Positions 43,316 to 59,584 of a stretch of DNA of 64,000 nucleotides are shown one piece after another (positions within the stretch are counted from its first letter, which is position 1; each line of letters begins with the position of its first letter). The stretch covers positions 20,027,427-20,091,426 of the forward strand of contig OZ022247.1 in NCBI GenBank assembly GCA_963978895.1, given 5' to 3'. The notes beneath the pieces were generated by a model. That model had not been told where the DNA came from. It worked only from the letters and a program-made list of their open reading frames with translations, and made no database searches. This DNA comes from Erpobdella octoculata. Lineage: Eukaryota; Annelida; Clitellata; Hirudinida; Erpobdellidae. Made by a program: the position numbers and the translations under genes.

Positions 43316-45534
43316 ATGGATCATACTTTGTATGACGAAGCCCCATCCACAAACGATCAGGGAGTTCCGTATGCAATAAGCTTAAAACAGTCGTTTACTC
43401 TAGATTTTAACAACGCCAGATCTCGACAACCTATGGATTTAGGCTTTCTCAAACTCGGTTCGCCGGAGTTGGAGCGTTATCTCGTCCAACCTGATTGTTC
43501 CGTCGTCACTGCCTTAACTCCCACAACGCAAATACTTTTTCCAAAATCTGTTACCGAAGTGAGCTATTTAAAATTACTTCCAACTAATGTTTTAAATTAT
43601 AATAATTCAAAATTTTATATGTATTTATCAGAATTGTGTACAGTCAATTTCTACATATATTTAACCAATTTAACCCTGCAGCAAATTAAGTTACACTGCT
43701 AACAATTTCAAAAATAAGTTCTTTAAAATTGGTGTCCGGTGGTTTTGCGATCCTATAAAATCAATTCTTGAAACTGATTTGTTTTAAAATAGTTTAAATA
43801 TATAAAAGTAATTGAAAATGCAATGCTGAACATTGAAAGTTGAAATATTTGTTAACATTAATAATGAAATCTATCTCGTCAAACTTAAATTGAGTTAGTG
43901 AATAAAACAAAAATATGAACCGAATCTAAGAATAATCTATCTGGGGGTAACTCTAGGACAGGTTGTTGTAAAATATCGAAGATTTTTTTGATAAATTCCT
44001 GTATCTTGATAGTTTGATAAATAATTGCTTACAGTTTGAATTGAATGAATTGGTTATGCTACATCCGTTTTAGATAACTGAAAAATATTTAGAAAATAGT
44101 TTTACATTAGTCTCAGTTTATATGAGAGCATGATTTGAAAACAAATACTTTTTTCATAAGAACTACTCATTATTGTCATTGAATCATAAATGAAGTATTG
44201 ATTTCATTAGTTTTTTACTATTTTGTTTATTATTTCAAAAACGGATTATTATTATTTCTATTAAAATTTTTAATGTTTCAATTTAACATATATATTTAAT
44301 CTGATAGTAACTATAAATGAGCTCAAATTTACTTCTTAGTGTAAATGTTGACTACTGAACGATAATGCCGTCCTTAGTAGGCAATCTTCTATCAAAGTGT
44401 CCTGAGTCAATTTGAAAGTACAAGCAGTAGTCTTGTTACGAATCTTTCTCTGAACATGCAGTTCCTATTTGCTCCCTTTTCAGGGAGCAGGGAGAGATAT
44501 GAAGAAATGAACATGCGCAAATTAATTATTGCCGAATATTTGGACTCATGGGTATAAACAAAAATAACTCACGATGCTGTACTAGAAGATTATTCATTAG
44601 TATAACCTATAACCATAATGTAATAGTGATGATAATGATCAGAAAGTCATTTAATTTATTTTTAATTGTTTTAAATTGATATATTTATGAAATGTTGCAT
44701 TTTTATTGCAAAGTTAAAAACATTCTCAATCAATTACTGCATGTATTGCTTGTGTTTAAAATACTTTTTTTTTCTTAAATATTTCTTAAACAGGAGCAAG
44801 AAGCATATGCACGAGGTTTCATAGATGCCTTGGAAGAGCTGCACAGGAGACAAGGAATGCCTTCAACAACTCTTGATCTCAGTGGCCCCAATAAGAGTAA
44901 TCAATACTTCACGTCGACCTCTTCTTCTTCTTCAGTTAGTTTGAAAGAATCGTCTCTTGTCGAAACTTCGGCCAACGAACCTTTATCACTGGAGTGTTCT
45001 CCTTCGAAGAAGACTTCAGTACTACCTCCTGCTCAAACGCTTCTTTGTCGTAACGCCGTAGGCAAAAAACCTTTCGACGCAAGTTTCAACGCAATAATAC
45101 ACGGAGCGTGCAGCTCCAACAGTTCTGCCGTCGGCAGCTCCAGTTCGATCAAGGAGTCCGTCTCTGGCAAGTCTCACGTGTATTTCATCGGCGAAGAAAG
45201 TCTTCAGACGGTGCCCAGGCTTCTGTCTTCTCCGCCGTCGAGCAGCGCGGCGAGTTTGAGCGGCGATTCTCCCTCGCCGATGTCCGCCACGGACGACGTA
45301 GATCGGCTCGAGATAAAGAGGGCTCGTAACAGACTGGCCGCGCAGAAGTGCCGCAGCCGTAAGCTGGAGCGGATTGCCGTCCTGAGTCAGCGAGTGGAGG
45401 AGCTGCGAGAGCAGAACGCTCGATTGCAAATCTTAAAACTAGAAGCCTCGCAGGTCGTCGAAGATCTGAAAGCGAGACTTTCGGAACACGCCAGATGCGG
45501 AGACGTGGATTTCTCCGTGGCCGGTTTGTCGTGA
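43316..45534 (+). CDS. jun: Jun-family bZIP transcription factor (AP-1 subunit)
   Basis: Two exons: 43316-43558 (ATG to GAA|GTGAGC) and 44794-45534 (TTAAACAG|GAG to TGA), giving 327 aa. Exon 1 has the delta-like SLKQSFTLDF (about residues 23-32), then GFLKLGSPELERYL and TPTTQILFPKSVTE, matching the Jun transactivation region. Exon 2 starts EQEAYARGFIDALEELH, as in other Juns after VT(D/E)EQE. A serine-rich linker leads to the basic region NRLAAQKCRSRKLERI and a leucine zipper (about residues 251-314). As AP-1 it binds TGA(C/G)TCA sites with Fos/ATF partners in the nucleus and is activated by JNK. Of the two JNK serines, only the LGSPE site remains; the first (TSPD in vertebrates) is replaced by RQPMD. 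Many Jun genes are intronless; this one has a 1235-bp intron. Exon 2 is distinctly GC-richer than its surroundings. Confidence 0.95.
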
Positions 45535-46019
45535 TTGGCGTTCCGTTTTGTTTCGTCGTGTACTGTGTCTCATCGTATATAACATACATCCGTCGTCTTT
45601 ATTCCATATTTTTCCTACAACGGTTGATTCTCACTGATGCTCCATTTGTGTTGGTGTGCAATATCTTCTTCTTCGTTCTTTTTTTTGTTTCTCCATCTCG
45701 TCTCGGCAGTCCGATCTTCTCGCGGAAGAAGACGCGCGTTGTACGAGAGTCTCACGGGGGGTCGGGCCTGATGGGGGTCTTTATATTTCTACTCTGTTGT
45801 CTGTTGTCTGCTTGCGATGTCGTGTTCCGCTTTGAAAAAGTTCATTTTGATAGGTTCTTCCTGCCTGCACTTACGTCAAATTTTTGGTGCATTTAAATTT
45901 TTTTCCTTCAAATATTTTGTTTTAAATTAAATTTTGTTCTCATTTAATCGTGATTTTCTCGATTGTAGTAATAGTTTTAAATCTTCTATTAACAAAATTT
46001 TAATTCTTATCATTTTTTG

Positions 46020-46025
46020 AATAAA
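46020..46025 (+). terminator. Candidate poly(A) signal for jun
   Basis: AATAAA about 485 bp after the stop codon, followed by a T-rich stretch near 46065. Confidence 0.4.
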
Positions 46026-46029
46026 TTAT

Positions 46030-49637
<3,608 letters not shown>

Positions 49638-52600
49638 TTATGGAACTCTGATAAATTTGTACTGAAGTTCGCAAATGCTGAGAGGGGCTTTGGATTTTTC
49701 GTCGTAGTCCGACCATTCCTGGGACAAATCCACTTCAAATCTCGTGTTTGATTCAAGACCCTTCACTGACCACCCCACCTTCACAAGCAAAATATACAAA
49801 ATTCTATTATTATTACTATAGTAACCTGACATCGTATTCCAAGATACAGGCCGCATATTAATACATCAAGACTTATGACTTGTTTCGAGTATTTTAATAA
49901 CAGACATAAAAACAATGTGAATATAAAAAAACTAAGCATTACTGCATAACAACTGGAATGAAAAACTCAAACATTTAAAATGCGCCTAGAATAAACATGA
50001 GTTAAAAATACCAATAATAATGGACTAACACAAAGCTATGTGGTTACAGCTATATGGTTCTATGTCATCTCCACAATGCCAGATTTTCCCATTCCAAAAA
50101 CGAACCCACCTCTGCCCACAAGCCATAAATAACGACAAAGTCTTACTCTCGGATCGAATGCTGAAGGTTCGATTCCTCTACAGTCGAACGCGACGATTGT
50201 TTTGTACTGTGGGCAATCCTCGAATGTGTAGGCGGATATGGATTCCTTCAAGATGTCTGAAAGTGAAGAATTGAAAAAAACGGAGTTGTTTCAGAAAGTT
50301 TTTCAAGTTAGCCAGATGTGAACAAAAATATTATAAACATGACTGAAAGTGTGTAATAAAAATGAAAGAGATACACTTTAATAGAATAAGTAAGAGTTTT
50401 TATTCTGTGTTCCATTTAAAAGAATATACAACTATCACAAAAGGCTGTTTCATATAAAATAATCATAAAATGAAATTTCTGAATTATAATAATAGCAATA
50501 TATAAAAAAAATTAATAAAAATAAATATTTTTTCTGAATCAACCATCTTATATGCTTTAGCATAGATCTTCACACTAAACCATGGGGACTCATAGAGATT
50601 TAAACAAACACCATACGTTATGAAAGAAGTTTAATCTGTTATAATATTATTTATCTAAACATTTATTTGAAATAAAATAAAATAAAATAAAAGTAAAACA
50701 ACTGATGGAGGTCTCTCTTGAACACAACTTGCACTTCAGCACCAATGAAGCATTTCCTCTTGCTCCTTTCAAAGGATATTTTTCCTGTTTAAAATATAAA
50801 TATAATAATCAGATTTCATACGTTATTTAATTATATTCCAGTAATTGTAGTGATATAGATTAGAGTACTGCACGAGAGGATTTTTTGCTGCCCGGCCCGT
50901 TTCGTAAGCGGAAATTCTAGGGGAATCCCGTGCTGATTTGGGCTCAGCTTGTTTTTATATAAAATCTCTTATTGGACTCATAAACCTCAGCTTTGCCTAT
51001 TTGAAAACCCTAAAATCCAGTCCTGGCCCATGCAGTTTTCTAATGGAAAAGTATTTGCATTGCAATTCATAGAAATATAATTATTGAAAAGTCATACGAA
51101 TGAAAACCGGCAATGTGAGAACAAATATTAGTCAGGAAAACGTGTCGATATATCGACATTTGCTAATTAGGCAGTCGAAAAAGTTTATTATATTATTCAA
51201 TAGAATGTAAAGAGATTCAATTGAACAACCAATCATTTGCTCACACCATAAGAACAATTTAATTATGCATGCACGTCTCTAATAATGTCAGCTAAGTTAT
51301 AAAACTGCAAACTCATACAAAAAAACTGACATCAAGTGTCAAATAAACAAAATCAGGAGTCTCCCATTGGCAGTTGTTGCACTTCAGCTGTTAAGTAAAA
51401 AATAGAAAGACATAATTAATGCTTAAAAATGTATTTATTTACTTAATATAATAATTAAATCCACTATCATCACAAACAAATACTTATATCACCAGTCATC
51501 TTTTGTTATGTTAGATAATAAGTTGCAAGATCCTTTCACTTACTTTTAATCCTAAATAAATAGGCTTGAATCTCTATATTTGAGTTAATAGATTTGATAA
51601 CTCTGCAAACACCTAATAGAATCACATATCACATCAAAGCATAGCAATAAAATATTAATTACACAATTTATTTATCCAGATAGAAATGTAACCGTTAGCA
51701 GACAGGAAGATTATTACGTACACAACAAAAAGTTTATAAAATATTTACATAAAATAACAACTTGTGTAAGTTCTTGGAGCATTAGCATGACATATTAAAC
51801 TTAAATAAACTCTGGTAATGTGTAAACTAATAATAAATTTCAAAATTTCTGCTGTTAACCTACCTAACGGCACTGCAATTTGAGACTTTAACACTTTAAT
51901 ATACACAGTAGAAAATCCTCTTAAGCAGCACCCTCAAGAGCGGCTGTTTAAGAGCAACAGACACTTTTGCTCGGAATGGAATTTCTTAAATCTGTATCTG
52001 GCCTATAGTAGCTTGTCCACGAAGAACGGACAGACACGAGAAGCGAACACTTTTGCTCTTCCACGACGGTGTCCGCTCTTCAGGACTTTTACTGTGGCAA
52101 TTTACTATAAAAATGTCCTCAATCCAATGACCACACTACCACAACCCCAAGAGACATTTGAGGCAAAATACGAAATTAAATTTATATTGTTTTGGTTAAC
52201 AGCATTTGTTTTGACAATTTCACCTAAGAATCAGATAGCAAATGTCTCATATCATATCCCTCATGGTAAATATTACCCTAACAGATGCCAGTGACACCTG
52301 AAATTTACACTGAACTCTACTTGACATGTTGAAAATGCTGCTAAAACTATTGCTATATTTTAAGCTTTCTTAAAAAATTCTAAGTTTAAAGCGAGCAAGC
52401 AATAGATTTTGTTACGTTGGCAAAAAAACTAGAATGACATGTTCCATTATTAAACATAATTAAAACATTTTCTACTTTTAAAGTAATTAAAACATTTCTA
52501 CTTTTTAAGTAATTAGAACATTTCCTACTTTTTAAGTAATTAAAACCTTTTCTACTTTTTAAGTAATTAAAACATTTCCTACTTTTAGGTACCATCGGAA

Positions 52601-52753
52601 ATCATCCTCGTCGGGTTTGAGGTCGGTTGCGTTATCAAGCTGAACGGAAATTTGCAAGCCAATTTTCTGTAACAAAAATAGTGTAAGCTTTACGGACTTG
52701 TTCTGCAGTTTTGCCATTAACTTTAAAACGCTAAACTCCTAACTCACCACCAT
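49638..52753 (-). CDS. CZIB: CXXC motif-containing zinc-binding protein (CZIB, UPF0587/C1orf123 family)
   Basis: Six exons on the minus strand: 52753-52748 (only ATGGTG), 52666-52583, 51387-51331, 50784-50703, 50256-50147 and 49778-49638. All junctions keep the frame, giving 159 aa; vertebrate CZIB is 160. Order: MVKIGLQISVQLDNATDL, DEDDFRWYLK, the first zinc CXXC in LKCNNCQWETPDF, PLKGARGNASLVLKCKLC with the second CXXC, TSINILKESISAYTFED, then YKTIVAFDCRGIEPSAFDPR, GLESNTRFEVDLSQEWSDYD and a YKFIRVP end. The family is conserved in eukaryotes; a zinc-bound fold is known but the cellular role is poorly understood. The exon 3 donor (GTCAGT) and exon 4 donor (GTTGTT) are weak, so those two boundaries are the least certain. 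Intron 2 begins in a minisatellite. Confidence 0.94.
52463..52588 (-). repeat. ~28-30-bp minisatellite at the CZIB exon 2 donor
   Basis: On the minus strand, units such as CTTAAAAAGTAGGAAATG with TTTTAATTA occur about five times, starting at the exon/intron junction itself (CTAAAA|GTAGGAAATG). Each unit therefore repeats a donor-like AAAAGTAG(G/A)AAATG. Confidence 0.85.
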
Positions 52754-53026
52754 AGCGATGAAACTAAAGCTGGAAAGATATTTTTTACAAAGAGCACTTG
52801 GCGAGCCAGACCTGTACGGTTATGACGACAACTATATCAACTGTGAGAAGGACGAGAAGGAGCTGTGTAGTGCTAGATGACCTGACCAGACCAACTATAT
52901 AAATATATAAATATATAATATAATCAGCGTTTTGAAGAAAAAGTTGAGTACTTATAAGTCTTTAAGAATATTTTTATATAAATTAGATAGCTACCTACTT
53001 GACCAGTCGTGGATCAGTCCTGATAT

Positions 53027-53112
53027 GGTCCTGATCATATATATAGAATAGAATCTATTCTATATATATGGTCCTGATCATATATATAGAATAGAATCTA
53101 TTCTATATATAT
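53027..53112. repeat. Duplicated 43-bp palindromic unit
   Basis: Two direct copies (53027-53069, 53070-53112) of GGTCCTGATCA plus a perfect 31-nt palindrome with arms TATATATAGAATAGA around a single central A. A third GGTCCTGAT follows. Confidence 0.95.
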
Positions 53113-53295
53113 GGTCCTGATACGTCCAGGATAATTTTAGAAACCATTTTAGAAACCATTCTAAACATGATATTTTTATTCAAACATATAAGGTAACAAA
53201 ATTATTAATGGACTATTTTATAAATTCAGATTTATATATAATTATTAACATCTTAACTTTGTGCTTTTTCAAGAGGTAGGCAACTTCCCCCGTGC

Positions 53296-54003
53296 CAGAG
53301 GCGTAGATTGGGGGGGGGGGGCTGAGAGGGGATACGACCTCCTAAAAATTTTTCCACCAAACAGAAACAATATCTTTTCTATCTCACCCATGATTGAGTA
53401 TTTAGATTATTTTTTGAATTATATTTACTTAGTTATATCTCTGCTAATATTTTTCAATTTTTTAGTGCCGTCGGTCCATCCGATCGAGCTCGTATGAACT
53501 TTAGCCTTGTGTATGTGTATCTGTCCTAGAATGACGAATTACCATATTCTTATTCTACTCAGTTGCTTGAGCTTTTTTTACAAAGATTTTTTCAATTCAT
53601 TTTAAATTATTTTTATTAGCTCACACATGATTGAGTATTTAGATTAGTTGATGAAAACAGTAATTATCATACTTGTTGAATAATATCCAGTTAATTAAAT
53701 ATTTGCTATTATTTTCTAATTTTTTAGTACTTTCAGTCAATTTGATCTTGATGATTTAGTAGACAATTTTGTAAAAATGAAAGAACGTCGATACTCTTTG
53801 TTGCATTCATAATTTAAGCGTTTTTGTCTGCATTCAATATTAAATAAAAGTTGAATTTGTTAAACTGTTTTTTTACAATATGATGTTTTACATGAAAATA
53901 CAGCATACAAGTTTATATTCGGAAGGCATTTTTGTTTCAAGATTCTTTGGGTTAAATTTGAAAAATCTTTGCCCCTCAACATTTTGTTGAATCCACGCCT
54001 CTG
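53296..54003. mobile_element. hAT-type MITE with perfect 8-bp TSD
   Basis: Ends are CAGAGGCGT(A/G)GATT, inverted, and the flanks are perfect direct repeats CCCCGTGC (53288-53295, 54004-54011). Inside, a CATGATTGAGTATTTAGATTA segment occurs twice (near 53390 and 53627), with a G10 run near the left end. It has no transposase. Confidence 0.88.
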
Positions 54004-54049
54004 CCCCGTGCCCATGCCTTAACCTAACTAAATTAATAAAAATCACTCC

Positions 54050-54275
54050 TATAAATCTGGTCTTCGATCTTCCTTTCTTAGTCACCTTCGTATCTCGTAT
54101 CTTCGTATGTTAAGCATTCTTTTGTTAAACGCTCTTTTTCCTACTCGAGTTCCTTTCTACTTTCTCTGGAACTTTTTTCCTACATCTCTAACTAACTCTA
54201 CTTCTCTCACTGTTTTCCGTCGTGGACTTAATACATTTCTGTTCGATAAGCGCTATTGAACACCACGTAAATAGC
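54050..54275 (+). pseudogene. LINE C-terminal tail
   Basis: Encodes KHSFVKRSFSYSSSFLLSLE and ends TTTCCGTCGTGGACTTAATA ... AAGCGCTATTGAACACC. It is the same LINE family as 36194-36520 and serves as the empty-site reference for the pogo insertion there. Confidence 0.65.
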
Positions 54276-54289
54276 GCTACATAACCAGT

Positions 54290-54980
54290 TAATTGATTGA
54301 TTGATTGCCTGCGAGCGCCTATGTAGATAAGTCAATATAAATTATAGAAATACGTATGTATATAGTGTATGTTTTATTATGAAAATATAAGTTGTGTCCG
54401 TTTTACGAACTTATAAAAATAGAAATTCAAAAAAGTTATAGCTTTAGTCGAATATGTAAATTGATCAAAGATGTTTTTGCGCCCAACACTTTTATCATCC
54501 ACAACGAAGCAAAAAGGTCTGGTTCGAAAACTTCTATTTAGTATAATTAAATGTTATTTTTAAGTTTTTGTACATTTATATATAAGCGTTGTTTTGAATA
54601 CAAACAACAGATTTTTTATTTAAATTTTTTATTTTTTAGTGTTTAACGAATCTTGTAATCAATTAACCTAGACATCGATTTTGTTTATCAAGTTCATTTA
54701 ATTAAATGTGTTGTATTTATTATAGTTTAATTCATTCGTAGTTTCTCATTCTGCATAAGTGAACGTTCCACCCCTAGCCCCTGGTCATTGTTGGAAACTT
54801 CTCCTACTTATGCTTTTTGTTTTTAAATCTTTTTTCATTTTTTTAAATCTGAAAATGAAGTATTATTTTACAAGTGATATTTTTGTCTAACGGTCAGTGA
54901 TGTTATTTAAAAGAGGAAAGCAAAGTGAACACAATAATAAATTTTTTTATTTAATTAATATAAGAGCTATATAATTATAT
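54290..54980. other. Intergenic, no recognisable feature
   Basis: AT-rich. A stretch near 54440-54500 (TTAGTCGAATATGTAAATTG) resembles 30985-31015, so some dispersed repeat is likely. Confidence 0.5.
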
Positions 54981-54982
54981 TT

Positions 54983-57427
54983 TTAAATTTTAAGTTGTAT
55001 TATAAAATATAGATAACAGAAATTTGTTTTATACACCATTTTGGTTGCATGGTCCACACTCAGAGGTGACAAATTCTCGTCAGAATTTGTCACAGAAACA
55101 AGTAATAACTTTTCGTCGCTTATTGGCTGATCAATCACAATATCACCACCACTACCTGCAACAGTGTTTTCATGTTTAAAAAATAACAAAAAGAAACAAT
55201 TAAAATTATAATTAGACTAAATTATTACGTTGCAAATACTATAGGGATTTGAAGTGTCGTTTCAAGATTCTATTCCGTAAGGAGATTTACAAAATATTTG
55301 GACAAATAAGTGAGTTAAAAAAACACGTGATGAATACAAATACATTTACATACCATCAATCAATGGAACATCATTATCAGCAGAAATCGTTTTTCCAATT
55401 TTGTTTTCCGGTAAAGAATACAAAAGATTCCTCCATAATTTTTCATTTGACATTTTATGCATCTCAAGAAAACTGCGTTTTCTACAAAACTGAACAAATT
55501 CCTCAAATTTGAAAATATTTTCAAGTTTTATGTCTTCAAGCAGGACCACCAAAAGACGATTTTTATTGTTTCTCAAATCTTCATGATACGCTAACTTGAA
55601 CTCTTCAACGCACCACGAACTGTTAAGAAAAGCTGATGATACAAGAGCCAGAGTTCTTTTGCTGGAATTTATAGCTCTCGTTATGTTGTCTAAAATATTT
55701 TCGCCTGGTATGAAGTCTCTTGTATGGAATATAATTTTAAAACCATGCCAGCTTTCTAATTTCTTTAAAAACCATTTAGCAGTATTAGTATCGTGTTCAG
55801 AGCAAGATAGAAAAATGTCATATTCCTTGTTTTCACCGTTGCATTCATCTTTGTCAAAAATATATCTGATGCCGTATTTGATAAATATTTCATATTTATA
55901 TTTGCGCCATGAAAAAAGAGTTGCTACCAATAAACCTATTATGGCACAAACAGTTGGTATCAGAACTACAACCAACAGCTTAAAATTAAAGGGAGCTTGT
56001 TCACAGAAATCAACTCCTTCTAAGATTTTTTTATCAGCATGCCAATCTGGATAAGAGCACGTGATCGATTTTTGGACGAGTTTGTCTGAGATTTTTATAA
56101 ACCAGTCTTTCAACCAAGCATTCTCGCATACGCATGACCAAGGATTGTTGTGTAGACTTATCCGGGATGCAGACAAGTTGATGTTCAACACATGCTTAGA
56201 TAAGGTTGACATTTTGTTATTGTGCAGATAAATGGTTTTGATATTTTTCATGGAATTCCATGCATCGTCTGTTATATGAGAAATACTTCCGTTGCTCAAA
56301 TCTAACAGCAAAGTGTGCTTCAAAAAAGAGTGGTTTGATATTTCTGAAATGAAATTAGAATGAAAAATCAGCTCGTACATGTAAAGCTTATTGTAAAACA
56401 TTGTCAAAGATTTGCGAGAAGGAAGATTTTCTGGAATTTCTGTCAAGTTGGCTTTTGAGCAGTCAACAACAACTGTAAAATTGTATGGTCGCTGGAAACA
56501 TGTACAACGATCTTGACATTCAACTTGACATGTTATAAGCTGTGGTTCTAATGACAACATCGGGATTAGTTGATTGGCACACGAACGAATATCCATAACG
56601 CTATGCATGTGGAATACTCTTTCTATGATCAAAAAGTAATAATCAATGCAATCACATCTCAATTTATTCATGTATAGATCTAATAACTCCATAGCAGGAA
56701 CAAAACAGATCTGATTACGATTGTCAACCAATATCCATTTTTGAAAAAACACAGCTATGTGGGAAATCAAATTTTGGTGAAATTTGATTTTCAAATTAAC
56801 ACCTTTGGTGCAGTTGAGGACAAAATTTATTTTGTTTGTGATGTCTTTAATTAAGTTGAGTGTGAAATCTATGTTAACAAGTTGGTCATGAAAACCGAAG
56901 AGTAGTGGCCACGAATCTACTGTCGTCAATCGGTTTTCACTCAAATCAATTTCTTCAATATTTTTAAACAAACTCACATTTGTGAAAACATTTTGTTCAA
57001 TTTCGTTTATTTCGTTGTTCATTAACCTAAGATATTTTAAACTTTCCAGACCATCAAATACTCCGTTCTGTAATGATTGTATTCTATTATTCTCGGCTTT
57101 GAAAGTTTGCAAAAGTTTCATTTGTTTGAAGCAGTTATCAGGTAACTTGGTTAAATCATTGCTGCTCACATCAAGATATCGTAATGTTTGAATTTCACAA
57201 ATTGTCGACCACATCCCAGAAGTAAAGTTTGAACCAGTTAGGACAAGTGATTGTAGCTGGGTGTTGTTTCGTATGAGTTCTTTGAGATCCTTTGGAGTCA
57301 CTTCATCACAAGTCAACGAGTTGTCATTCTCTAATCGACAGTTGTTGTTCGATGAAATATTGTCAGTTGAGTTTATTATATTGAAATAAAAATATGGCAG
57401 ATACAATAAATAAATTTGCAATTCCAT
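54983..57427 (-). CDS. Toll-like receptor (two cysteine-cluster LRR ectodomain, TIR domain)
   Basis: Exon 1, 57427 to about 55354, ends LIDG|GTATGT. An acceptor GTTGCAG at 55162-55156 opens an in-frame exon 2 (55155-54983), for 748 aa; unspliced, the frame would stop two residues later at 693 aa. Signal peptide about 1-20; leucine-rich repeats; a first LRR-CT (CDCIDYYF ... CANQL); an LRR-NT (CQDRCTCFQRP ... VVDC); more LRRs; a second LRR-CT (NPWSCVCENAWLKDW); TM about 484-506; and TIR from about 535 with box 1 YDIFLSCSEHD, box 2 RDFIPGEN and box 3 near FLEMHKMSNEKLW. The two LRR-CT/NT clusters are the arrangement of Drosophila Toll and many protostome TLRs. Role: innate immune or developmental signalling at the cell surface through MyD88-like adaptors (family knowledge). 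The acidic exon 2 tail after the TIR has no known domain. Confidence 0.9.
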
Positions 57428-57429
57428 AT

Positions 57430-58060
57430 CTATTTTTTTATATTAATAGCAAAAAAGTCAGTTCTTGTTAAATTAGCTATGTTAAATTTAAGTTTTTCTG
57501 CCCAAAAGCAACAAACTGAAAGTAACTGTTAAAAACATTAAAATTTGCATTTAAAAACTATATTTCTTCTGACTGTTTTTCACCAAAATTATTATTTTTT
57601 AATGAAACCGAAATTTGATTTTAAATATTAATTTCTTTGATGAAAAATTTACGCTGGCTTTTACGATCCGTTATTTGTGTTTCAGATTGTCGACAATACA
57701 ATGGCTTGAATGACTAAGTGCGTAATTGCCAAGGTTTATTGTTCTATAGAGTGGTTAGAGGTATTGCCGGTTGGGTGATTGTAGTGTTTTTTCAGAGATA
57801 CATAGTCAAACATATTTATTAAAAGCCTAAAAATAAAGTATTTAATTTTTTAAATGTTATCATGTTGAAATATAAACATAGAACGTCATTTAAAAACTTA
57901 TAAATTGTTTCCAATATAATTTGAAGTACTTCATTTATGTTTCATCGCAAAGGCTTACTTATCCATTGCGACGAATCCAGGAATGGTGCATGGTATGTAT
58001 TCTTTTCTTGATTATATAACATTAAGCCGTAAAAAAAAGTTCTAGTTCTAGGTTCTACCC
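57430..58060. other. Upstream region of the Toll-like receptor, no other feature
   Basis: Probably holds the receptor's promoter; no clear TATA or element boundary was recognised. Confidence 0.4.
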
Positions 58061-58062
58061 AA

Positions 58063-58285
58063 AAACACCATCTCAACTATCATCTCTACACCGACGACAC
58101 CCAGATCTACGAGCATTGCTTTCCAGGCCAGACTGCAGAACTGTCTGCAAAGATGTCCGCTTGTGTCGCGGACGTCGTTCATTGGCTATCACGGAGTCGT
58201 TTGCAACTCAACCCAGATAAATCTGAGGTTGTGTGGTGTTCGTCAAAGCGCTTCCTCCATCAAATTCAAACATTCAAGCAATCAA
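58063..58285 (+). pseudogene. LINE reverse transcriptase fragment (CR1/L2-like)
   Basis: Encodes LYTDDTQIYEHC (YADD variant), LSAKMSACVADVVHWLSRSR and LQLNPDKSEVVWCSSKRF. This is the RT catalytic palm and following segment of L2/CR1-type LINEs. Only about 70 codons remain. Confidence 0.8.
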
Positions 58286-58660
58286 GCAAGTAAGCAAGCA
58301 AGACCGGCGGTAAAATTATTATAAGCAATTTAAAAATGTATGTTACCATTTTAAAATGTTTATATATTTGTTTACCTAATCATTTAGTGCTCAATAATGT
58401 CCAATTGTCCATTTGTCCAATTGTAGATTTTTTTGCTAATGTCAACTTTAAAATAAATTCAACTAAATTTTTATTTTCATTCTGTATCTTTCTAATCTGC
58501 AAAATATTTTGACTAATTCTAATTAATGTATCTCTCCTATTGAAAAATTTCAAATCTCCAGCTAATGATTTATAAAATTTTAGATATTTTTTTTCACAAC
58601 TGCGATTTCGTCATTATTACTTAATGTAATTTGATTGACACATGTTGCGTTATCAACTGT

Positions 58661-58995
<335 letters not shown>

Positions 58996-59439
58996 TATTA
59001 TGTTGTTTTATTAACAAAGTTGTTGGTGAGATCGTGAGTTTATTTTGTTTTACAGTAACATATATAGAAACTTTAATTAATTTCAACTTAGTTAAGAACT
59101 TATATCTAACAATTTTTAAACCATTTCTTTTTACTTTCTCATTTTTGTTTCCAATTTTATTTGTCAATTATTTTCTTGGTTCTGATTGTAATCTTCAATT
59201 TTTGTGTTTTTGTTGTTGTTGAAAAACCTGGCGTCATCAAATTCACGCTGAACAGTTGTGGAATTTTCTATTTATTAATGTCACTGTTTACAAAAGCAAA
59301 ATTCAGTTAACTCGATTTAAAATTAATTTGCAACAAGAAAACTAAAAGAGCTTGTTTGTCAACAAATACATCAAACATAGTATCAGGCACGGCGTCTCAT
59401 CATCTCCAGAAACAATGATTCCGCTGATGCGACTATTTC

Positions 59440-59545
59440 TATTTTACTTGTACACCGGAGAAATCGGACAAGTCTTTGACGAGGATAGTTTTTATTATCA
59501 TCCCTACACCAACGACATTCAGATCCACGGGCACCGTATTCCAAA
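59440..59545 (+). pseudogene. LINE reverse transcriptase trace
   Basis: LYTGEIGQVFDEDSF then YHPYTNDIQIHGHRIPKQTA corresponds to the RT stretch around YADDTQIYGHC, of the same type as 58063 but more decayed. Confidence 0.6.
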
Positions 59546-59584
59546 ACAAACTGCTAAAAATGTCAAAATGTTTTGAAGACGTTG

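Noticed and set aside
45022..45589. Long minus-strand ORFs opposite jun exon 2
   Set aside because: Shadows of the GC-rich bZIP coding strand with no family motif.
52758..52883. Plus-strand 41-codon ORF (MKLKLERYFLQRALGEPDLY...)
   Set aside because: Composition is protein-like, but it begins 5 bp from the CZIB start codon on the opposite strand, within that gene's 5' region, and has no recognised homologue or partner exon.
55596..56054. 152-codon plus-strand ORF inside the Toll-like receptor
   Set aside because: Antisense of the TIR and transmembrane coding region.
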